Below, piece after piece: positions 53,334 to 63,630 of a DNA stretch of 64,000 nucleotides. Numbering within the stretch: position 1 is the first letter of the stretch; the number at the start of each line of letters is the position of its first letter. Source of the stretch: G963667675 sp965249215. Lineage in GTDB: Bacteria > Chloroflexota > Dehalococcoidia > Lucifugimonadales > UBA3495. The notes beneath the pieces are model-generated. The model had not been told where the DNA came from and did no database searches. It worked only from the letters and a program-made list of their open reading frames with translations. Both the position numbers and the translations under genes were made by a program. Location: assembly GCA_965249215.1 (NCBI GenBank), contig CBDFLN010000002.1:558001-622000 (forward strand). Direction: 5' to 3'.

Positions 53334-53518
53334 CCGCCCTCCACAAATCAGCATCCGCCCCTGCGGTAGTACTGATCCTGTCGAAGGCTCCGGTTACCCG
53401 CAGATTAGGCGTGACTATTCTCGCTAAATAAAAATATGTTACTTTTTCTGTAAGCACTGGTTTGACCCCTGATTCACCCGCGCTGTCGCTTCAGACATGA
53501 ATGGGCCGCTTAGTGAAA

Positions 53519-53569
53519 TTGCCCCCCCCAAGCCTATCTGAGTTAGCTACGATTGGGGGGGGGGGGCAA
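53519..53569. repeat. C8/G12 homopolymer inverted repeat
   Basis: TTG followed by eight C and AA (53519-53531) faces TTGG... with a run of twelve G and CAA (53553-53569). The two arms can pair around a 21-base loop. The G-run lies upstream of, and in frame with, the AlpA-like gene. Confidence 0.7.
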
Positions 53570-53642
53570 CGATTTGACAAGTGTGGTGTGTGTTTTACGC
53601 TGTGTGATGGATCAGTTCCAACCGGCATCGGGAGGGTGGGAT

Positions 53643-53843
53643 ATGACATTCACAGCGGATATCGAGAAATACCTGTCGCTGAGGGAAGTTACCGCGGCCT
53701 GCAAAGTCCACGCGTCAACGGTCTGGCGTTGGGTCAAGACTGGGGATTTCCCTAGGCCTATCCGTCTCGGACCCAAGGCGGTCCGGTGGAGGGAATCTGA
53801 CATCGCAGCGTGGAACCAAGAACGGGCAGAGGCCGAAAATTGA
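53643..53843 (+). CDS. AlpA/excisionase-like DNA-binding protein
   Basis: The 66 residues from the ATG at 53643 (after GGGAGGGTGGGAT) read YLSLREVTAACKVHASTVWRWVKTGDFPRPIRLGPKAVRWRESDIAAW in order, a winged helix of the MerR/AlpA kind used by prophage and island regulators and excisionases. The frame is open upstream through the G12 run. No integrase is seen nearby, so it marks a degraded mobile region or acts as a lone regulator. A possible TTGACA lies at 53574. Confidence 0.8.
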   Translation: MTFTADIEKYLSLREVTAACKVHASTVWRWVKTGDFPRPIRLGPKAVRWRESDIAAWNQERAEAEN

Positions 53844-54222
53844 CACCGCTTCCGGGATGTGGAGATTGGGCAAAAGGACGGCGAACTCTCGTGAGAGCTT
53901 GCCGTCCCCCGGTCGATCCCTGAAACCGCCGGTATCTCACCCGTCGACACACTCAAGGCCATATAGCTGTCCACATAGTGTCATCAAGACTCAACTCTCA
54001 GATAGCTCCTCTAGTCTACCCCCGAGGGCCGTAAGCCCAAAGCGTCCATCGCCAAGGCTGCGCTCCTAAACACCGAAAATCAACCTGGCACATGGGAACA
54101 AGGGTTGGCGAGCCACTAGAACCGTCATGTCTCGGTTGTCATTTGAACGCCCCCCCCTCCGACAGAACCTCACGGATATCGACCGGCAGGTCAGCCTCCA
54201 ATCAGTCGAGAATCAGCTGGGA
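53844..54222. other. Gap with a strong hairpin
   Basis: No gene is supported. A hairpin GGACGGC...GCCGTCC with an inner AACTCTC/GAGAGCTT stem lies at 53876-53907, 33 bases past the AlpA-like stop. It could terminate that transcript, although no T-run follows. Confidence 0.6.
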
Positions 54223-54288
54223 GGGTTCCGTTTGCTTTTAGGGTCTGTCAATTTTACCCCTTGGGACGGGGCCGCGGCCCCGTCCCAA
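54223..54288. repeat. Hairpin element with 28-nt perfect palindrome (first)
   Basis: The element starts GGGTTCCGTTTGCTTTTAGG. It ends in a perfect 28-base palindrome at 54261-54288 whose half-site is TTGGGACGGGGCCG. It lies just past the 3' end of the gene split by IS1380 copy B. Compare the related palindrome at 56493-56520. Confidence 0.85.
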
Positions 54289-54347
54289 AATCTAGCTCCG
54301 TTCCCCCCGAAGCTCAAACGTAACCGCGGATGCGCATTTGGCTAAGC

Positions 54348-54589
54348 CTAACCTTCATCCGCTGCAGCGGATTGACCTTCTAGGAAAGCATCAACTTCTG
54401 CCTTAGCCTCAGTTTTCCAAGTAGCATTGCTCTCTGCGTCGGCAATGCGCTCTCCGACATTGCGCTCCGCTGCAGCAGCAGCCTCGGCAGGACTACTATA
54501 TTCATTCACGTCAACGTCCAAGGACAAACTATTTAGCCGACGATACCCTGCAAGACCATCCGCTGAGATTTATAGTTGCCAAACGTTAG
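54348..54589 (-). pseudogene. 3' piece of a small gene split by IS1380 copy B
   Basis: Joined to 56309-56443 after removal of the IS and one GTTAG copy, the frame continues to a TAG at 54348. The piece reads ISADGLAGYRRLNSLSLDVD, then an Ala/Glu-rich helical part (EYSSPAEAAAAAERNVGERI) to AAADEG. A TAA sits in frame at codon 50 of the rebuilt gene (just before ISADG), so a nonsense mutation exists in addition to the insertion. Confidence 0.65.
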
Positions 54590-56308
54590 CCCGAATCCAC
54601 CGAAGGAGGGCGTCGGGTTAGCGTCCTGAAGCGGCAAGAAGGTGCTCCTGTGCTTCTGGGATAATGGTTTTGTAGCAAAAAACCGACCCCGGAAAAGGAG
54701 CACCCAATAGATGCTGCCACGCAACCACCCCGACCGGATCCAAATCACCTTCGACGACCGCCGCTTGGTGGCCAATGCCGGGCTGCTCCTTCCGGCCACC
54801 CTGGCGCGGCACCTCGGCCTGCCCGAACTCGTCCGGCAGCGCCTCGACCTGGGCGATGCCCCGGGGCGGGCGAACACGAGCGACAAGATGATGACGCTGG
54901 TGGCGTCTGCGCTGGCTGGGGGCGACTGCATTGACGACGCCGATGTGTTGCGCACCGGGGGGACGGCCTGCACCCTGGGCGGCACGGTCAAGGCGCCATC
55001 CACCCTGGGCACCTTCCTGCGCAGCTTCCGGTGGGGCCACGTCCGTCAACTCGACCGGGTGAGCCGCGAGTTGCTGGCCCGGGCTTGGCAGGCCGGGGCG
55101 GGACCCGGCGACGGGCCCCTGACCATTGACCTGGACTCCACCATCTGCGAGACCTACGGACTGGCCAAGGAGGGCGCACGCCACCACGGCTATACCGGCA
55201 AGCGGGGCTATCACCCGCTGTTGGCCGTCGCCGCCGGCACCGGCGACGTGCTGATGTCCCGGCTGCGCGAGGGCCGCGCCAACACCGCCCGGGGCGCCGC
55301 CCACTTTCTGCGGGAGACGGTGGGGCGGGTACGCTACGCCGGGGCCAACGGACGACTCACGCTACGGGCCGACAGCGGGTTCTACACTCATGGCGTGGTA
55401 TCCGTCTGCCGCAAGATGGATGTCCGCTTCTCCATCACCATCCGCCAGCACAAGAGCCTGCGCAATCTCATCGAGACGATACCCGAGGATGCCTGGACTC
55501 CCATTCCCTACTGGATGGACGGCGCCGCCGATGTGGCCGAGACCACCTGCACTCCCTTCCAGAGTGAACCTGACGCCGCGCCGGTGCGGCTCATCGTCCG
55601 GCGTGTGAAGCCCACGCCCGGTTCCCAGTTGGCCCTCTTCGCCAAATACAGCTATCACGGCTTCATCACCGACCGGGACGGGGAGTTGCTCGAACTGGAG
55701 GCTGACCATCGCCGCCACGCCGAGATCGAGAATGCCATACGCGACCTCAAGTACGGCGTCGGGCTCAACCATCTCCCCTCGGGCCGCTTCGCCGCCAACG
55801 GCGCCTGGCTGGCCGTCCAGACGATGGCCCACAACCTGGCCCGCTGGACCGCGCGGATCGGTCTGGGAGAGCGGATAGCCACCACCAAGACCCTCCGGCG
55901 GCGGTTCTTCTCCCTGGCCGGACGGCTCACCCGCTCGGCACGCCGGTTGACCCTGCATCTTCCGGATCGCTGGCCTTGGGCTGAGAAGTTCAGCCGCGCC
56001 TTGGCCCGGCTGCGAGCCATTCCACTCCCGGCCTGACGGCACCGTCGGCGACCGACCCACCCACCGGACAACCGAAGATCCCCGCAGACTCGCGCCAGCC
56101 CGGTCCGAGAGAGTTCCCTGCTGCGTATTCTCTCGCCATCCCGCGCATCGCAGCTCCTGCAGACGCCCATAGGGGCCCCTGTGCGGCGATGAAGACCGTC
56201 CGCCGACCTCCCTACCCCAAATGGAACCCAGGCTATTTCCCCTGTAGCTCCCTCATCCCCCTTCCGCTTTCCTCACGCCGTCCATCGGTGTCCTTCGGTG
56301 GATTCGGG
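54590..56308 (+). mobile_element. IS1380-family insertion sequence, copy B
   Basis: The same 1719-base element as copy A, exactly 9923 bases downstream in the same orientation. It is flanked by GTTAG on both sides (54585-54589 and 56309-56313). Ends and length are identical to copy A. Both target sites share the core TTAG. Confidence 0.95.
54711..56036 (+). CDS. IS1380-family transposase (copy B)
   Basis: Identical in protein to copy A, with silent differences at 55661 and 55766. The DDE residues, start and ribosome site are intact. Confidence 0.95.
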   Translation: MLPRNHPDRIQITFDDRRLVANAGLLLPATLARHLGLPELVRQRLDLGDAPGRANTSDKMMTLVASALAGGDCIDDADVLRTGGTACTLGGTVKAPSTLGTFLRSFRWGHVRQLDRVSRELLARAWQAGAGPGDGPLTIDLDSTICETYGLAKEGARHHGYTGKRGYHPLLAVAAGTGDVLMSRLREGRANTARGAAHFLRETVGRVRYAGANGRLTLRADSGFYTHGVVSVCRKMDVRFSITIRQHKSLRNLIETIPEDAWTPIPYWMDGAADVAETTCTPFQSEPDAAPVRLIVRRVKPTPGSQLALFAKYSYHGFITDRDGELLELEADHRRHAEIENAIRDLKYGVGLNHLPSGRFAANGAWLAVQTMAHNLARWTARIGLGERIATTKTLRRRFFSLAGRLTRSARRLTLHLPDRWPWAEKFSRALARLRAIPLPA

Positions 56309-56443
56309 GTTAGGCCCCGACAGCGGAGCGGGGCTGATCGTGTAGGCGACCTGCTTTCCCGCTATTGTGTATGAAGCCTTCAATTGTGCGGGGCTTTCCT
56401 CGTCTTTGCTCCACAAAAGGAGTCGTTTATTCTCGGCTGTCAT
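56309..56443 (-). pseudogene. 5' piece of a small gene split by IS1380 copy B
   Basis: The ATG at 56443 follows GGGAGGGCAAG. Forty-five codons (MTAENKRLLLWSKDEESPAQ and on to SPAPLSGPN) run into the IS. With the 54348-54584 piece they form a 123-residue frame. The product looks like a small soluble protein of unknown family. Palindrome-bearing elements lie just before and just after the rebuilt gene. Confidence 0.65.
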
Positions 56444-56458
56444 CTTGCCCTCCCATGG

Positions 56459-56520
56459 GTTAAGTTGCTTTTAGTGGTTGCCTTCTTACCCCTTGGGACT
56501 GGGACGCGTCCCAGTCCCAA
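56459..56520. repeat. Hairpin element with 28-nt perfect palindrome (second)
   Basis: A leading GTTGCTTTTAG and TTACCCC match the first element. The perfect palindrome at 56493-56520 has half-site TTGGGACTGGGACG. Relative to 54261-54288 two positions in each arm differ, and each change is matched in the opposite arm. Confidence 0.85.
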
Positions 56521-56575
56521 ATGTGAAGGGAACTATATACCTGACGGTTCCCTCCCCATAAAAGCCTTCTGAGGA

Positions 56576-56794
56576 TTATCTGGCCCGAAAACATGGGCCA
56601 TCCTCGAATCTTTCAAGGCGAGGGTCACCAGCCTGAACCGCCTTGATTAAGGTGCCGTATAAGGAACTGTATTTGTTTTTTGCTCGTGACCTGAAAAAAC
56701 CCGGACGGCTCTCCGTTTCCTTTATGATGTCTCGAATCTCTATATAGCCGCCCCGTTCTCGAAGGACTATGTAGGCCCCTTCCAAGAATGTCAT
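56576..56794 (-). CDS. HARE-HTH-like winged helix protein
   Basis: The 72 residues read MTFLEGAYIVLRERGGYIEI, then RDIIKETESRPGFF and NKYSSLYGTLIKAVQ, close to the HARE-HTH domain found on restriction enzymes and other DNA-modifying proteins (AYxVL...G...I...ASLYxxI). Here it stands alone. GGAGTGGAG precedes the ATG. Role unknown; a DNA-binding regulator is plausible. Confidence 0.6.
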   Translation of the reverse strand: MTFLEGAYIVLRERGGYIEIRDIIKETESRPGFFRSRAKNKYSSLYGTLIKAVQAGDPRLERFEDGPCFRAR

Positions 56795-56818
56795 AGCTCC
56801 ACTCCCTTGTTGCTCCGA

Positions 56819-56932
56819 CTACTTCCAAGGGCAATCCCGTTCTGTGCATATCCGGCGGGCCTTGTGACGCTCTATGCCGCAGGTACACGTCGGTGCAGGT
56901 TGCGGTTTCTTGTCGCTTTCAGAGTTCGCCAT
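56819..56932 (-). CDS. Tiny Cys-rich protein
   Basis: A 37-residue frame from the ATG at 56932: MANSESDKKPQPAPTCTCGI followed by a basic stretch and CTERDCPWK. Four cysteines could hold a zinc ion. It lies between the transposase gene and the winged-helix gene on the same strand. The small size makes it uncertain. Confidence 0.4.
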   Translation of the reverse strand: MANSESDKKPQPAPTCTCGIERHKARRICTERDCPWK

Positions 56933-56952
56933 TTCCTATGTCCCCTTCAAAT

Positions 56953-58089
56953 CTAATTCCTGCTGATTCGGCTCAGGATTGGCTTGGGTAATCGTCGCAT
57001 CCAGGGCGGCACCGATTCCCGTTTCTGGCTTCTCTTGGTGCCCGTTTTCGGATACACCGGCTTGGGAGCCTTGAACCCGCGTTGCCTTTTGGCCTTTGGC
57101 GGAACGTCTACCCTTGGAGCGTCTACCTTTGGCTTGCCCTTTTGCTGAACGCCTTGGAGCCGTGGCAATTTCAATTTCGGTTGTGATTCTGGCCGCACTC
57201 TCACCGTCTTGCGGCGAGGTGCGGCCTCGGCTTTTACCACGTCGGACCATTCCTTGAACGGGGCATCGACCTTGGCCCTGTATGCCGGTGTCTTGTTGTG
57301 CAAGCTGCGATGCCCTTTGAAATGGTTGTAGGTGATTACCCAGCCGTCAAGGTAGTGCTGGCCCGTCTTGCGGCTATCCATGCCGCGCAAGGTCTTGATT
57401 CGGTCCCTGAACGTTCCCTGCAAACGCTCCGACATATTGTTGTTGATGTCAGCTCCCATGCCCTGAGACTGCATATGCTTGGATTCGGGCATTAGTTCCC
57501 TGATAGGCTTGATGTACGACTTGAGCTTGTCCGAGGTGATAGTCTTGGGCGGCTTGTCCGCGGCGGCTATGGCCTTCCGCAAGACCGCCCGAGCTGCGTT
57601 TGCGTCGCGGCTGGGCGTAAGGTGCGAGGCGAGGATGTAGCGGGTTTCCGAGTCCATTACGTTCCATAGCCAGAGCTTGTCCTTGTACCCGTTGACCGTG
57701 ACGGCCATTTCGTCGGCTACCCAATGCCCACCTGTCTTGGCCTTGTGGCCTTCCATTTCCTTCATGGCCTTTGTGGTGTAATCCCTCACCCATTCATAGA
57801 CGGTCGCCTTGCTCGGTTCCTTCTCCAGGTCGTATTCCTCTTTCAGCCCTTCGGCTATCTGCTTGTAGCTCTTGCCGGTGTAGTAGTGCCGGATCGCAGA
57901 CCCCATCATTTCCGCGTCCATCTTCCGGCCCTGCGCCTTGCCGCCAGCCCGAAACGCCTTCTTGCAGGTCTTACAGAAATAGCGTTGCTCCCCCTTCTGG
58001 AAGCCGTGCTTCTTCACCTTGTCGCCGTGGCAGTCCGGGCAGTTGACGGCGTAGGTCGTGGTCGTGGTTTCCGTAAATTCAGCCATCAC
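56953..58089 (-). CDS. IS6/IS240-like DDE transposase with zinc ribbon and basic tail
   Basis: The 378 residues begin with a zinc ribbon (CPDC...CKTC, followed by KKAFR). A helix-turn-helix (YYTGKSYKQIAEGL, ATVYEWVRDY) follows, then the DDE domain: Asp in HWVADEMAVTVNG, Asp in TITSDKLKSY, Glu in NNNMSERLQGTFRDRIKTLRGM. After residue 280 comes a 100-residue Lys/Arg/Pro-rich tail ending ISRN. It overlaps by four bases with an upstream 90-residue gene, which is unusual for an IS. No terminal inverted repeats were found. Confidence 0.85.
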   Translation of the reverse strand: MMAEFTETTTTTYAVNCPDCHGDKVKKHGFQKGEQRYFCKTCKKAFRAGGKAQGRKMDAEMMGSAIRHYYTGKSYKQIAEGLKEEYDLEKEPSKATVYEWVRDYTTKAMKEMEGHKAKTGGHWVADEMAVTVNGYKDKLWLWNVMDSETRYILASHLTPSRDANAARAVLRKAIAAADKPPKTITSDKLKSYIKPIRELMPESKHMQSQGMGADINNNMSERLQGTFRDRIKTLRGMDSRKTGQHYLDGWVITYNHFKGHRSLHNKTPAYRAKVDAPFKEWSDVVKAEAAPRRKTVRVRPESQPKLKLPRLQGVQQKGKPKVDAPRVDVPPKAKRQRGFKAPKPVYPKTGTKRSQKRESVPPWMRRLPKPILSRISRN

Positions 58090-58358
58090 AGCACTCGCTT
58101 AATCAGATTTAATGCCCGTTCCGCGTTCGGCCCAGGCTTGAACACGCCTTCCCTCGGCCAAAGCGTTTCCAATGTCCCGGCGACATTATCCCCCAATCTA
58201 TAATCAAGCTCCGACAGGGAATCCTCATTGTCGAACATATCGTTAGCAAGGGCCTCCCCGATCTCGTGGAAAGGCTTGTCGGTGAGCTTGGCGACTTCCC
58301 GAATAACCCAAGGCAACTCGAAATCCGTTGGGTCTGCTTCCCGACGATACCTGGACAT
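58086..58358 (-). CDS. Hypothetical protein coupled to the transposase gene
   Basis: From the ATG at 58358 (after GGAGAGGCAGACT) the gene encodes 90 residues: MSRYRREADPTDFELPWVIR, VAKLTDKPFHEIGEALANDM, LDYRLGDNVAGTLETLW. Its stop overlaps the transposase start by four bases. I do not recognise the family. The frame is open further upstream but lacks a ribosome site there. Confidence 0.6.
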   Translation of the reverse strand: MSRYRREADPTDFELPWVIREVAKLTDKPFHEIGEALANDMFDNEDSLSELDYRLGDNVAGTLETLWPREGVFKPGPNAERALNLIKRVL

Positions 58359-58438
58359 AGTCTGCCTCTCCTTACCCCCCTGTTGCCTTGCTCCGAAAGT
58401 CTCACCACGGCACTGAGGGGGCTTGTTCCGACAGGTTG

Positions 58439-58825
58439 CTAGCTGGCCCAACGTCTGAGAGATTGAGCAAACCGTCTCCCAATATCACCACTCCGTTCCA
58501 CCACCTTGGCAAATTCCTCAAAGGTGATGACACAGCCACCCTTGGTGTCGCACCTGGCGTCGCCCTTGGGTTGAATGTAGACTATCTTCGGCTTAGCGTG
58601 AACGGCGGTCCGTGGGCCGTTAGAAAGCAGGTGTATCAAACGGTCGTATTTCTTGCGCTGCCGCGATTTCATTCTTAGGAGATCCACCCCATTAAGCAAT
58701 TCCCCGAAGTCCAAACTCGCCGCTCCTTCGAGGTATTCGTCCTGTTTGAGCCGAAGTGATTCCATGTCGGTCTTTAGCTCTACGAAGAACACTCGGTCAT
58801 AACCCTTGGTGAACGCGGCATAGTC
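58439..58825 (-). pseudogene. C-terminal remnant of a PD-(D/E)XK-like protein cut by IS3
   Basis: The remaining part reads DYAAFTKGYDRVFFVELKTD, then MESLRLKQDEYLEGAASLDF and a helical C-terminus with KPKIVYIQPKG. VFFVELKTD has the E-x-K of a nuclease core. The frame runs straight into the left end of the IS3 element at 58826, and I find no continuation on the other side. The start is therefore lost. Confidence 0.6.
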
Positions 58826-58915
58826 TGAGGTGGACCCAGGAAACTGGACAGGTGGCTAAGTGAGAGTCCTGCTCCTAAACTAAGGGCAGCTGTTGCTGTC
58901 TGGAAGGAGAAGGAC

Positions 58916-59200
58916 ATGGCGCAAGGAAGAAGGAAGCACAGCCCGGCGTTCAGGGCCAGGGTGGCCCTGGAGGCGGTGAAGGGGGAGGAGACAGTGGCCC
59001 AGCTGGCGGCCCGGTACGAAGTCCACCCGGGCCAGATTCAAGCCTGGAAGAAGGTCCTGACCGGGGGTGCCGCCGGTGTGTTCGGTAACGGTCAGGACCA
59101 CAAGGCCAAGAGCGACGCTGCCTTGGTCGCCCGGTTGTACCAGGAGATCGGCCAGTTGAAGGTGGAGCGGGATTTCTTGGCGGAGAGGTCCGGTCCATGA
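58916..59200 (+). CDS. IS3-family OrfA (helix-turn-helix)
   Basis: A 94-residue protein with RRKHSPAFRARVALEAVKGEETVAQLAARYEVHPGQIQAWKK in order, the HTH_Tnp_1 domain that binds the element ends, and a leucine-rich C-terminus (LYQEIGQLKVERDFLAE). It overlaps orfB by four bases (ATGA). This suggests re-initiation rather than the -1 frameshift common in this family. Confidence 0.93.
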   Translation: MAQGRRKHSPAFRARVALEAVKGEETVAQLAARYEVHPGQIQAWKKVLTGGAAGVFGNGQDHKAKSDAALVARLYQEIGQLKVERDFLAERSGP

Positions 59201-60141
59201 ACCCGGCCCGGCGGCGGGAGATGGTGGACCGGGAGCATCCCTCGTTGCCGATAGTGGGGCAATGCGCCCTGCTGGGGGTGAGCCGCTCCAGCATATACTA
59301 CCGTCCCAAGGGGGCTTCGGAAGAGGACCTGTCGCTGATGCGGGAGATAGACCGGCAGTACTTGGCGACCCCCTTCTATGGGTCGCGGCGGATGAAGGTC
59401 TGGCTGGAGCGGCAGGGTATAGTGGTGAGCCGGAAGCGGGTGCAGCGGCTGATGCGTGTCATGGGACTGCGGGCCATCTACCGGCGACCTCGTACCAGCC
59501 AACCGGCGCCGGGAGTGCGGGTCTATCCCTATCTGTTGGGGAAGGTCGAAATCACCAGACCCAACCAGGTGTGGGCCGCCGACATCACCTACCTGCCCAT
59601 GGCCCGGGGATTCCTCTACCTGGTGGCCGTCATGGACTGGCACAGCCGGTATGTCCTGTCCTGGCGCCTGTCCAACACTCTGGAGGCAGGCTTTTGCGCC
59701 GAGGCCCTGACGGAGGCGCTGGAGAGGGGAAGGCCGGAGGTGTTCAACACTGACCAGGGGAGCCAGTTCACCAGTCAGGAGTTCACCCAGGTCCTTCAGG
59801 ACCGCGGTGTGAAGATCAGCATGGACGGGAAGGGGAGGTACCAAGACAACATCTTCGTCGAGCGGTTGTGGCGCACGGTGAAGTACGAGGAGGTGTACCT
59901 GAAAGCCTACGCCGGTGCGGGGGAGGCCCGGAGGGAACTGGGAGCTTACTTCCGGTTCTACAATGACCAGAGGCCCCATCAGGCCTTGGGATACAAGACA
60001 CCCGGGGAAGTGTTCTCTGAAGGCACGGCGCCCCAAAATGAAGAGTCAACAGCCCAGAGGTGGTCGCCGGAAGCAGACGTGGTATCTTATGCGGGAGCGG
60101 CGGGACCCTCACTTAACTCCGCCTTAATTCTGTCCAACTAA
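59197..60141 (+). CDS. IS3-family OrfB transposase (rve integrase core)
   Basis: The 314 residues have the HTH_21-like part (YLATPFYGSRRMKVWLERQG) and the rve core: Asp in VWAADITYLPMARGFLYL, Asp in VFNTDQGSQFTS and Glu in YQDNIFVERLWRTVKYEEVY, ending with NDQRPHQALGYKTPGEVF. All catalytic residues are present. Its stop lies inside the right terminal repeat. Confidence 0.95.
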   Translation: MNPARRREMVDREHPSLPIVGQCALLGVSRSSIYYRPKGASEEDLSLMREIDRQYLATPFYGSRRMKVWLERQGIVVSRKRVQRLMRVMGLRAIYRRPRTSQPAPGVRVYPYLLGKVEITRPNQVWAADITYLPMARGFLYLVAVMDWHSRYVLSWRLSNTLEAGFCAEALTEALERGRPEVFNTDQGSQFTSQEFTQVLQDRGVKISMDGKGRYQDNIFVERLWRTVKYEEVYLKAYAGAGEARRELGAYFRFYNDQRPHQALGYKTPGEVFSEGTAPQNEESTAQRWSPEADVVSYAGAAGPSLNSALILSN

Positions 60142-60161
60142 CCGGGTCCACCTCAGCCGCT

Positions 60162-60302
60162 ATGACGGTGGGAGAGCAAACCGATGACATCCTGTACACA
60201 TATATGCTGGCCCGCACGAGCGGAGGAGATATCTTTGACCACGAGTGCTATGCGGATGATGATGAAGATGTGGACTGCAATTGCGGTTGCCAAAGCGATT
60301 AA
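60162..60302 (+). CDS. Small acidic protein with Cys-rich end
   Basis: A 46-residue frame starting seven bases past the IS3 end: MTVGEQTDDILYTYMLARTS, then acidic residues (ADDDEDVD) and CNCGCQSD. It may be the surviving start or end of a gene cut by the IS. Too short to identify. Confidence 0.35.
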   Translation: MTVGEQTDDILYTYMLARTSGGDIFDHECYADDDEDVDCNCGCQSD

Positions 60303-60401
60303 CCGAGAGAGATGCTCCAATGACCCTTAAACATGGCGGCGGGCAGGCGCCGTTGGGAGTCACGGCAGGATGGGCCCAGAACTTGGTGCGAGGTCCGGGA
60401 C

Positions 60402-60686
60402 GTGAATGTTAGGTTCTATATTGACCCGGAGACTGGGTTGCCCCATATTCTGTCTCACGGGGTTGACGAAAGCGAAGTCGAGGATGTATTGGCGTCGCCC
60501 AGCGAAGACCGGCCCGGTCGGGATGGATCGCGCGTTGCGCTGGGTCGGACGTCCGGTGGGCGCTATATCCGGGTGATTTATGTGCCCGACCGGGAACCCG
60601 GGCAAGTCTTCGTCATCACCGCGTACGGGGTAAGAGGAAAACCGCTGGCAGCCTTTCGGAGACGCATGAGAAGGAGAGGAAGATGA
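60402..60686 (+). CDS. DUF4258/BrnT-like putative toxin
   Basis: From the GTG at 60402 (GAGG eight bases upstream) the 94 residues read VNVRFYIDPETGLPHILSHGVDESEVEDVL, RDGSRVALGRTSGGRYIRVIYVPD, VITAYGVRGKPLAAFRRRMRR in order, a small alpha/beta RelE-like pattern as in DUF4258 and BrnT. It overlaps the next gene by four bases, so the two form a toxin-antitoxin-like pair. Activity is inferred only. Confidence 0.65.
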   Translation: MNVRFYIDPETGLPHILSHGVDESEVEDVLASPSEDRPGRDGSRVALGRTSGGRYIRVIYVPDREPGQVFVITAYGVRGKPLAAFRRRMRRRGR

Positions 60687-60883
60687 AGAAAACTAATAAT
60701 TTCCCGCCGGGATGGGACGAGGAGCGGGTCCAACGCGTCCTTGGGCACTACGACTCGTTGACCGAGGAGGAAGAGATAGCCGAGGATGAGGACGCCTTCG
60801 AGGACGCCACCCAGACTGTGATGGAAATCCCCAAGGCGCTGGTGCCGGCCGTCAGGGCGCTGCTTGCGGAGCATGTCGCGTGA
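60683..60883 (+). CDS. Putative antitoxin partner
   Basis: A 66-residue acidic protein: NNFPPGWDEERVQRVLGHYD, then EEEEIAEDEDAFED and MEIPKALVPAVRALLAEH. Start overlaps the DUF4258-like gene as ATGA. Size, acidity and coupling fit an antitoxin; the C-terminal MEIPKALVPAVR may be a strand-helix DNA-binding or dimer part. Confidence 0.6.
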   Translation: MKKTNNFPPGWDEERVQRVLGHYDSLTEEEEIAEDEDAFEDATQTVMEIPKALVPAVRALLAEHVA

Positions 60884-61019
60884 GTCAGGGATGCGGGCTA
60901 TCCCGGCGCCACAGTGATGGTCGATAACAACGTTCTTGCCGCGATGCAAAGCTGATGACGCGGCGGAGGAACGAGCAGGGACCGCGATAGGGTTCGTGGA
61001 GGCCTCCCAGGACCGGACG

Positions 61020-63602
<2,583 letters not shown>

Positions 63603-63630
63603 GCGCAGTTGAGTAGTGGGGAGGCGGCGA

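Larger units (their letters stand above)
58826..60155 (+). mobile_element. Complete IS3-family element
   Basis: The 1330-base element has imperfect 26-base inverted ends starting TGAGGTGGACCC and ending GGGTCCACCTCA. It contains orfA and orfB. No direct target duplication is visible (TAGTC on the left, GCCGC on the right), so a rearrangement after insertion is possible. Confidence 0.9.

Noticed and set aside
43631..54573. Stop-codon recoding (TAG or TAA read as an amino acid)
   Set aside because: Core genes in the window end normally at TAG, TAA and TGA, and the two interrupted genes are better explained by single-base nonsense changes in IS-rich accessory DNA.
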